From: Candidatus Saccharimonadota bacterium
Lineage (GTDB): Bacteria > Patescibacteriota > Saccharimonadia > Saccharimonadales > UBA4665
Direction: 5' to 3'
NCBI GenBank assembly: GCA_027314795.1
Contig: DAHVAE010000045.1
Coordinates: 1-5,286 of the forward strand
Length of the DNA: 5,286 nucleotides
Every line of letters starts with the position of its first letter. Position 1 is the stretch's first letter. Under the pieces are notes generated by a model. The model had not been told where the DNA came from. It worked only from the letters and a program-made list of their open reading frames with translations, and made no database searches. A program made the position numbers and the translations under genes. Of the stretch, positions 1 through 4,678 are shown piece by piece.

Positions 1-278
1 TGCCAACAATTGCTATTGCGACAGAAGATTCCGTAACAGACAAGATGTTGGCTAATATTGAAGAAGTTAAAGCTAGGGGAGGCCGGGTTATTGCAGTTGC
101 CAATAAGCCTATCGAAATTGCCGATCAACAAATTATTGTCCCGAGCATTAATTCAGAGTATTTACAGCCCCTTGTTAATAACATCGCCCTTCAACTACTA
201 GCCTATTATGTTGCTAAACTAAAACACTTAGGGATTGACCAACCCCGCAATTTAGCTAAAAGCGTAACAGTCGAATAG
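1..278 (+). CDS. glmS: Glutamine--fructose-6-phosphate aminotransferase (isomerizing), C-terminal fragment
   Basis: This is the last 92 codons of GlmS, read in the frame of base 3; the start lies outside the window. GlmS makes glucosamine-6-phosphate from fructose-6-phosphate and glutamine in the cytoplasm, the first step toward UDP-GlcNAc and hence peptidoglycan. The visible part is the end of the second SIS (sugar isomerase) domain: an IAIATEDSV strand/loop, the NIEEVKARGGRVIAVANK helix-strand, the LQLLAYYVA helix, and the diagnostic tail DQPRNLAKSVTVE, nearly identical to the E. coli ending. The lysine of AKSVTVE corresponds to E. coli Lys603, which forms the Schiff base with the sugar, so the isomerase site is intact here. 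The gene ends in TAG, 8 bp from the 3' end of the opposing BrkB-like gene, and no clear terminator hairpin follows. The family assignment is very secure. Confidence 0.95.
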   Translation, partial: PTIAIATEDSVTDKMLANIEEVKARGGRVIAVANKPIEIADQQIIVPSINSEYLQPLVNNIALQLLAYYVAKLKHLGIDQPRNLAKSVTVE

Positions 279-286
279 CAATAACT

Positions 287-1153
287 TCAGCTTTTAACAG
301 GTTCTTTGATGCGCCTGGGGTATAAATGATAGTAACGTACAGCATCGACTTGTGCGCAGTACATAATGACTTGTGCCAGCAGATACAACCAGAAGAGTAA
401 CCCAATTACTAAACCAAACACTCCATATCTCGAGTCAAGGTTCTTAAGCTCATGGGCTAAAATAATATTACCAACCAGCTGAAGTACCTGAATGGCAAAG
501 GCCGCCAAGGCTGCGCCTCGCCAAACTTCCAGAACTTTTTTATTGCCGGCTATAGCCAGTTTAAACACGCCAATTAACGTAAGCCATATAATTAATAAAC
601 TAAAAACTGTCCCTATAACTTTCAAACCAGGGAAAGGCCCAATATGTATAACATACCCAGATATTAATGCGGCTGCTATAAGCCCCATGCCTCCCAATAC
701 TATGATACTTATACTCCTAGACAGATTTTGAATAAATGGTGGTCGCTTATGTTTAGGTATCTGCCAAACATTAGACAAGCTAAATTGAAGGGCACTAGCT
801 ATGCCCCTAGAGCCGTATAAAGTTAAAAGCAGTGACACAATAAGCAATACACCAGTTTTACCTGGGTCATGAACACCATGCTGGATTTGTCCACCAACTA
901 CAGGGAAGTACTTAGCTATTCCTAGGCTTAACGTATACCTAAGAGAGGTATCATTACGAAAAATAAGCTTTGCTAAACTTGTCAAGACTATCATTAGCGG
1001 CAATAGCGATATAAAACTGTAATAGGCAATTAAAGCACTCATATAGCCGCTGTTATCTTGACTGTACTTTGCTATAACAGCATAAATAAAGCTCGCTATC
1101 TTGTTTTGATACTGGAACTTATCTAAACGTTCGATTATTTTTTTTAGGAGCAA
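287..1153 (-). CDS. YihY/BrkB family inner-membrane protein
   Basis: A 288-residue protein of the YihY/virulence-factor BrkB family, usual length. The family's function is not settled; it was once called RNase BN in error. About six membrane segments are visible near residues 39-64, 101-119, 147-171, 178-202, 211-234 and 243-269. Family signatures are the MSALIAYYSFISLLPL segment (38-53), the GSRGIASALQFSLSNVWQIP stretch (114-133) and the last helix YGVFGLVIGLLFWLYLLAQV, followed by AQVDAVRYY. The N-terminus is a short cytoplasmic basic/amphipathic stretch. The start is TTG: an in-frame TAA lies at 1172-1174, the next ATG would cut into the first membrane segment, and a modest AGGA motif sits about 9 nt upstream. 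It lies 96 bp downstream of the sigma gene on the same strand but has its own predicted promoter in that gap. It converges on glmS and ends in TGA. Confidence 0.9.
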   Translation of the reverse strand: MLLKKIIERLDKFQYQNKIASFIYAVIAKYSQDNSGYMSALIAYYSFISLLPLMIVLTSLAKLIFRNDTSLRYTLSLGIAKYFPVVGGQIQHGVHDPGKTGVLLIVSLLLTLYGSRGIASALQFSLSNVWQIPKHKRPPFIQNLSRSISIIVLGGMGLIAAALISGYVIHIGPFPGLKVIGTVFSLLIIWLTLIGVFKLAIAGNKKVLEVWRGAALAAFAIQVLQLVGNIILAHELKNLDSRYGVFGLVIGLLFWLYLLAQVIMYCAQVDAVRYYHLYPRRIKEPVKS

Positions 1154-1196
1154 AATATTAATCCTAAGTCTTTAATAGCGTTATTTGTCTTTTACC

Positions 1197-1227
1197 ATTA
1201 TATAAGTTTGCTATATATTTAGCTCAA
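1197..1227 (-). promoter_or_regulatory. Predicted promoter of the BrkB-like gene
   Basis: On the minus strand a -35-like TTGAGC (1222-1227) is followed, after 17 nt, by TATATAAT (1197-1204), which offers TATATA at 17-nt spacing or a perfect TATAAT at 19 nt. Transcription would begin near 1190, giving a leader of about 37 nt before the TTG start. It lies between the sigma-factor stop and the BrkB-like gene, so the latter need not depend on sigma-gene transcription. AT-rich sequence can give such matches by chance. Confidence 0.55.
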
Positions 1228-1249
1228 CAGGTAAGTATGCGATATCACC

Positions 1250-2386
1250 CTAATCCAGCCATTCTCCAAGTGCTAAGCCTCGGCCCTGGATGTGTTCCTT
1301 AGTCTTTCTAAAAGCACGGCGGGTGATTCTGGATACCGCGGATACTGGTAGGCCTAGCTCTTCAGCAAGCTCTTGATACGTACGCTCAACCCCATCTTCT
1401 AACCCAAATTTCAACCCCAATACTTGGCTCTCTACTTCGTCCAGGGAGCAAAGTTTAAATAAATCGTTAACCGATTGCACCATTGAACCAGCAGTATCAA
1501 TGTCATTAAATTCAAACTCGCTACTATTGTCTGTAACTACATTGGCTAAAGTAAAATCAGGCCGCAACTCATCAGGTGGCTCATCTAGGGAAGTAATGCC
1601 CCCTAGCAGACGTGAGTTAGCTATTACTTGTTGTTCGCTAACGCCTAAATACTCGGCTAGTTCAGCCAGGGTCGGCTCTCTGTTCAGAACATTAGTTAGA
1701 TGCGTCCTCGATATTGGGATCCTGCCAACCTCAGCATGAACGCCAATAGGTAAACGAATGGTCCGGCCAGAATTAGCTATGCCTCTAGATATTGCCTGCT
1801 TAATCCACCAAGTAGCATAGGTAGAAAACTTAAAGCCTTTCCGCCAATCAAACTTATCAACTGCGTGCATTAAGCCTAAATTACCTTCTTGAATTAAGTC
1901 TAAAAGATCTAGACCTTTGCCCTGGAATCTCTTAGCTACAGACACAACTAACCTTAAATTAGCTTCAGTAAATTGCTTGGTTGCCGCTTCGCCGTCTTGA
2001 ATAACCGCTTCAAGTTTTTCTCTTTCTGGTCCAACTACTGCTCCTTGGGCGTCAGCTTGTAGTTGACGTTTGGCGGCATTGCCGGCTTCTATTTGTTGAG
2101 CCAGGTCGACTTCTAACTCTTTGGTTAGTAGGGGTATTGCCCCAATCTGATTTAAATATACCCCCACCTCATCTATTGCTTCGTCAGTTGGCTGTATGCG
2201 TCGATTAGCACCCGGCTTAACTGGAGCTTGTATCGCAACCTCTCCAATAGATGCTGGGCCCATACCTTCAGCCCCTAGCTCACTCCTATTCGCCTCGCTA
2301 ACATCATGAACGACTTTGTCATGGCCAGCCATGACGCTATCAGTACCGTCTAAACACCAACCTGCCAACAATTCCGGTTTATTCAA
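1250..2386 (-). CDS. Sigma-70 family RNA polymerase sigma factor (RpoD/SigA-like, divergent promoter-reading residues)
   Basis: A 378-residue sigma factor that directs RNA polymerase to promoters. The first ~65 residues are unconserved and replace region 1.1. Region 1.2 is at about 69-102 (DEVGVYLNQIGAIPLLTKE). Region 2 is at about 136-211 with core-binding DLIQEGNLGL (163-172) and the -10-melting aromatic set F185, F187, Y190, W193, W194; Q197 matches E. coli Gln437. Region 3 runs from about 212 to 290 with the REPTLAELAEYLGVS motif, and region 4 from about 301 to 366 with the HTH at 336-363. It has no large insert between regions 1.2 and 2, as in SigA-type factors. Ungapped comparison with E. 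coli sigma-70 shows changes at the -35-reading helix (V348, S349, S352, R353 for R584, E585, R588, Q589) and at the extended -10 contacts (G215, A218 for H455, E458). This favours an alternative or group-2 role, although the size also suits a primary factor. The TTG start is chosen because AAGGAG lies 8 nt upstream; an in-frame ATG occurs at codon 19. Confidence 0.93.
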   Translation of the reverse strand: MNKPELLAGWCLDGTDSVMAGHDKVVHDVSEANRSELGAEGMGPASIGEVAIQAPVKPGANRRIQPTDEAIDEVGVYLNQIGAIPLLTKELEVDLAQQIEAGNAAKRQLQADAQGAVVGPEREKLEAVIQDGEAATKQFTEANLRLVVSVAKRFQGKGLDLLDLIQEGNLGLMHAVDKFDWRKGFKFSTYATWWIKQAISRGIANSGRTIRLPIGVHAEVGRIPISRTHLTNVLNREPTLAELAEYLGVSEQQVIANSRLLGGITSLDEPPDELRPDFTLANVVTDNSSEFEFNDIDTAGSMVQSVNDLFKLCSLDEVESQVLGLKFGLEDGVERTYQELAEELGLPVSAVSRITRRAFRKTKEHIQGRGLALGEWLD

Positions 2387-2394
2387 GACCTTCT

Positions 2395-2400
2395 CTCCTT
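2395..2400 (-). promoter_or_regulatory. Ribosome binding site fixing the TTG start of the sigma gene
   Basis: The minus strand reads AAGGAG, then 8 nt, then TTG. This is the strongest Shine-Dalgarno motif in the window. It supports TTG at 2384-2386 over the in-frame ATG 18 codons downstream. Confidence 0.85.
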
Positions 2401-2408
2401 GTCTACAT

Positions 2409-2438
2409 ATATTATTTCATTAATGTTAAATACTGCAA
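2409..2438 (-). promoter_or_regulatory. Possible promoter of the sigma gene
   Basis: On the minus strand TTGCAG (2433-2438) is followed after 18 nt by TAATAT (2409-2414), each matching four of six consensus bases. Transcription would start near 2402, leaving a leader of only about 15 nt that just includes the AAGGAG site. The region is very AT-rich and other -10-like strings occur, so this is tentative. Confidence 0.35.
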
Positions 2439-2455
2439 GAGGTATAAATATATCA

Positions 2456-2483
2456 TTGACTATTTATCTATGAGTAGTAGACT
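2456..2483 (+). promoter_or_regulatory. Possible promoter for a + strand leader or small RNA
   Basis: TTGACT (2456-2461, five of six to the -35 consensus) is followed after 16 nt by TAGACT (2478-2483, four of six to the -10). Transcription would begin near 2490, immediately before the first arm of the predicted RNA fold. Its existence is also argued by the + strand terminator at 2597-2622, which needs transcription starting somewhere in this gap. It runs back to back with the predicted sigma-gene promoter. Confidence 0.45.
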
Positions 2484-2489
2484 AACTTA

Positions 2490-2622
2490 TATGGCTAACA
2501 GCTTTAAGGCCCTATATATCGTCAGGAACCTCATTATCATGAGCTCTGACGGGGAGTGCCCAAGCTAAGCCGCTTTTAATACTTAACAGGCAAGCCACCT
2601 CCCTTAAAAAGGGAGGTTTTTT
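2490..2622 (+). ncRNA. Candidate structured RNA or attenuator leader upstream of the 72-aa ORF
   Basis: This stretch has no ORF of note but can fold compactly. An outer helix pairs GGCT (2493-2496) with AGCC (2568-2571) and AGCTT (2500-2504) with AAGCT (2562-2566). It encloses a two-part hairpin, GTCAG/CTGAC (2521-2525 with 2546-2550) over CTCAT/ATGAG (2530-2534 with 2539-2543), and a small GGG/CCC hairpin (2551-2553 with 2559-2561), giving a three-way junction. A linker of about 25 nt leads to a strong intrinsic terminator. GGGGAG (2551-2556) could instead pair with CTCCCT (2599-2604), which would break the terminator. I do not recognise a known riboswitch, tRNA, tmRNA, SRP RNA, 6S or RNase P signature. 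It may be a free small RNA of about 130 nt or a cis-regulator of the downstream ORF. The fold was done by eye. Confidence 0.4.
2597..2622 (+). terminator. Rho-independent terminator
   Basis: A perfect 9-bp inverted repeat (ACCTCCCTT at 2597-2605, AAGGGAGGT at 2609-2617) with a 3-nt AAA loop is followed directly by a T tract through 2622. The T tract lies only on the + strand side. On the minus strand the hairpin is followed by mixed sequence, so it should work only for + strand transcripts. The nearest + strand gene upstream is glmS, over 2.3 kb away, so it must serve a transcript that begins in this intergenic gap. In the RNA the closing U-A pairs next to the loop may open to give a larger loop. 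Confidence 0.82.
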
Positions 2623-2643
2623 ATTTGCCGGAAAGGAATACAA

Positions 2644-2862
2644 ATGTTAAGACCTGAAGTACTAAATGTCGCCAGCCCAGTCAATCATGAACAAGAGGCT
2701 GCAGTTACTAGGCTGATGCAACTAGCTCATTCAGCCGTTAGTAAAGTAGTTACTTTTTGCACACCAGAAGCAGTATTCGTTGGTGGAAACACGCCATTGC
2801 ATGATTGGGTAGGTAATAGACGCAATGACTTGAACCCAAACCTTGTTGACCCAAGAGGATAA
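2644..2862 (+). CDS. Small protein of unknown function (72 aa)
   Basis: I do not recognise this protein. It would be soluble, with no signal peptide or membrane segment. Residues about 15-38 (HEQEAAVTRLMQLAHSAVSK) look helical and somewhat amphipathic. They are followed by a V/F/C-rich strand-like stretch and a polar C-terminus rich in N, D, P and R. There is one cysteine (C39) and one tryptophan. Support for a real gene comes from the ATG with AAAGGA 6 nt upstream, its position right after a leader with a terminator, and the absence of any better ORF here. The overlapping minus-strand ORF would run into the start of pilB and has no such signals. It ends in TAA, 51 bp before pilB. Its placement behind a terminator suggests conditional expression. 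It may be a small structural or regulatory protein, or a non-functional ORF. Confidence 0.55.
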   Translation: MLRPEVLNVASPVNHEQEAAVTRLMQLAHSAVSKVVTFCTPEAVFVGGNTPLHDWVGNRRNDLNPNLVDPRG

Positions 2863-2898
2863 TTAGCAAAACTTAGCTGAACTATAAGGCTAGTGGTT

Positions 2899-2907
2899 TG
2901 ATATACT
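2899..2907 (+). promoter_or_regulatory. Extended -10 promoter of pilB, predicting a leaderless mRNA
   Basis: TGATATACT carries the TGn extension plus TATACT (five of six to TATAAT). The hexamer ends 6 nt before the ATG, so the expected start site, 7 nt downstream, is the A of the start codon at 2914. No convincing -35 element (only a weak TGAACT at 2878-2883) and no Shine-Dalgarno are present. An in-frame TGA at 2899-2901 rules out an upstream start. Confidence 0.55.
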
Positions 2908-2913
2908 ACGCTT

Positions 2914-4635
2914 ATGGCTTTGTCGGAGCAAGTATATAGGAAGCTTTTTGTTGAAGAGAAAAAAATACTCAACGATTATGAATTCAGCAGAGCAGTCCGT
3001 GAAGCAGGCGATGCAAATAGACCACTCAACCAGGTCTTAATTGAACATGCCTACTTATCTCCTAGTCAGTTTTTGCAATTACTGGCTGATCATTTTCAAG
3101 TACCGCCAAGTGACCTTAAAGTAGGGGTTATAGATTATGACATCTTAATTAAAGTCCCTGAAGACTTTGCTGGCCAGCACCTAGCGGTAGCTTTTGGGGT
3201 TGAAGGTGATGCCATTAAAGTAGCCTTAGAAGACCCCTCTAATCATGAGGTGCTTGATCAGTTAAGAGATATACTTCAACAGCCAATCGCAACGTATGTA
3301 GCTAGCGAATACTCCATTCGACGAGCTTTAGTCCTTTATCGTGGCGATCTTACTCGACAAATAAGAGAAGTTGTAACTAAAATTGAAAGCCATCCGCCAG
3401 CAGACGAGAAGATTGCTGATGAAACTGTAGAACTTTTGAGCTCAGTAATTGAAACAGCCGTCTTACTGGATACGTCGGATGTCCATATTGAGCAATATGA
3501 ATCCGAAGTAATCGTCCGCTTTAGAATAGATGGCCAACTTAGAACAGTGGCAACTGTTCCAAAAAGAATGTCGCCGTCAATTCTGGCACGACTTAAAGTT
3601 ATATCTGAATTAAAAGTAGACCAGACAAGACTGCCGCAAGACGGCCGCTTTACACAAGTTATTAAAGGCCAAGAAGTTAACTTTAGAATATCTACCGTTC
3701 CAACCCTCTGGGGCGAGAAAGTAGTTCTAAGAGTATTGCCAAGAGAAGCCCACTTGTTTGATCTACATAATCTAGGCCTACTAGATAAAGATTTACGTTT
3801 AATCGAATCATACCTTAAACGCCCACACGGCATGATCCTAGTTACCGGGCCAACCGGTTCAGGTAAAACAACAACTCTCTATGCCTGTTTACAAGAAATA
3901 GGTAATGACCGCATCGACTTAGTTAATATAAACACTATTGAAGATCCGGTTGAATACACAATGCCCAGGATAAACCAGATTCAAACTCAAGCCGAGATAA
4001 ACCTTACTTTTGCCAGTGGCTTAAGAGCTCTTCTACGGCAAGACCCAGATATTATTATGGTTGGCGAGATAAGAGACGAAGAAACTGCCGACTTTGCCGT
4101 CAGATCTGCGCTGGTAGGTCGTTTGGTACTATCGTCACTGCATACTAACGATTCAACCTCTACCATAATTAGGTTGTTAGACATGGGCATTGAGCCTTAT
4201 TTAATATCTTCAACTTTGGTTTTAATTATTACTCAAAGGTTGGCTAGACGTCTATGCCCATACTGTCGTATACCATACAGCCCAGATGATAAGGTCCTCA
4301 ATGAACTAGCTGTTAACCATGATCTCGAGGCTAACTTAGCAGCCTTAAGAGAACGCCAAGTCATTGACGAATCATACATAGATAATTTGCAATTTTACCA
4401 GGCAAAAGGCTGTAAGCGTTGTAACGGTCAAGGCTATTCTGGTCGAACGGGTATTTATGAAATACTACCAATTACCGACAACCTACAAACCGCCATAAAC
4501 AGCCGAGAAGACAACAACAAGATTAGATCTATCGCTTTACAAGAAGGTATGAAAACTATGTTTAATGATGGCATGGTTAAGATATTAAAAGGCGAGATTG
4601 ACCTACCAGAACTACTCAGAGTAGCTTATAGCTAA
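2914..4635 (+). CDS. pilB: Type IV pilus assembly / type II secretion ATPase, PilB/GspE family
   Basis: A complete 573-residue cytoplasmic hexameric ATPase that powers pilin polymerisation from the inner-membrane platform; usual family length. The N-terminal GSPII_E_N-type domain covers about 35-140 (LNQVLIEHAYLSPSQFLQLLADHF). The N2 PAS-like domain, about 165-285, has SDVHIE (188-193), RFRIDGQL (202-209) and arginine-bearing RLPQDGRF (239-246). The RecA-like domain has Walker A GPTGSGKTT (312-320, K318), the Asp box NTIEDPVEY (340-348), Walker B DPDIIMVGEIRDEETA (377-392, E385) and the His box SSLHTND (407-413, H410). The zinc tetracysteine is CPYC (448-451) and CKRC (500-503), followed by GYSGRTGIYEIL. 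All catalytic motifs are present, so it should be active. The glycine-histidine usually before LVLS is GR here. The tetracysteine and the N-terminal domain favour PilB/GspE over the retraction ATPase PilT; telling PilB from GspE needs neighbours not in this window. No pilC, pilT or pilin gene is adjacent. The downstream gene has its own promoter, so pilB looks monocistronic. Confidence 0.96.
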   Translation: MALSEQVYRKLFVEEKKILNDYEFSRAVREAGDANRPLNQVLIEHAYLSPSQFLQLLADHFQVPPSDLKVGVIDYDILIKVPEDFAGQHLAVAFGVEGDAIKVALEDPSNHEVLDQLRDILQQPIATYVASEYSIRRALVLYRGDLTRQIREVVTKIESHPPADEKIADETVELLSSVIETAVLLDTSDVHIEQYESEVIVRFRIDGQLRTVATVPKRMSPSILARLKVISELKVDQTRLPQDGRFTQVIKGQEVNFRISTVPTLWGEKVVLRVLPREAHLFDLHNLGLLDKDLRLIESYLKRPHGMILVTGPTGSGKTTTLYACLQEIGNDRIDLVNINTIEDPVEYTMPRINQIQTQAEINLTFASGLRALLRQDPDIIMVGEIRDEETADFAVRSALVGRLVLSSLHTNDSTSTIIRLLDMGIEPYLISSTLVLIITQRLARRLCPYCRIPYSPDDKVLNELAVNHDLEANLAALRERQVIDESYIDNLQFYQAKGCKRCNGQGYSGRTGIYEILPITDNLQTAINSREDNNKIRSIALQEGMKTMFNDGMVKILKGEIDLPELLRVAYS

Positions 4636-4666
4636 ATTTGTATTAATTGTGACTCAGTTTTTATTA

Positions 4667-4672
4667 TATAAT
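4667..4672 (+). promoter_or_regulatory. -10 element of the deaminase gene, predicting a leaderless mRNA
   Basis: A perfect TATAAT ends 6 nt before the ATG at 4679, which puts the predicted start site on the A of that codon. This is the same geometry as at pilB. There is no Shine-Dalgarno, and -35 matches at acceptable spacing are weak (TTAATT at 4643-4648, 18-nt spacer). The 43-bp gap after pilB holds no terminator hairpin, so readthrough from pilB is possible. Confidence 0.55.
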
Positions 4673-4678
4673 ATACAT

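Noticed and set aside
287..289. Possible recoding of TGA as glycine, as in some CPR lineages
   Set aside because: No in-frame TGA occurs inside any gene, and TGA ends the BrkB-like gene at a normal family length.
257..296. Inverted repeat TAAAAGC ... GCTTTTA around the glmS stop as a bidirectional terminator
   Set aside because: The 7-bp AT-rich stem with a 26-nt loop and no following T tract is too weak to call.
492..731. 79-codon + strand frame inside the BrkB-like gene
   Set aside because: It lies wholly inside a gene with clear family motifs on the other strand.
1500..1739. 79-codon + strand frame inside the sigma gene
   Set aside because: Serine-rich antisense shadow of a conserved coding region.
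2541..2575. tRNA-like string (GGGGAGTGCCCAAGC) suggesting a Ser/Leu-type tRNA 5' half
   Set aside because: No acceptor-stem partner, anticodon arm or TTCGA T-loop follows at the expected spacing.
2727..2972. 81-codon open frame on the minus strand opposite the small ORF and the start of pilB
   Set aside because: It overlaps the secure pilB start, has no ribosome binding site, and its translation looks like an antisense shadow; the + strand ORF here has better start signals.
3336..4190. Minus-strand open frames within pilB (3336-3833 and 3987-4190)
   Set aside because: Both are opposite conserved pilB motifs, and their translations show antisense-type composition.
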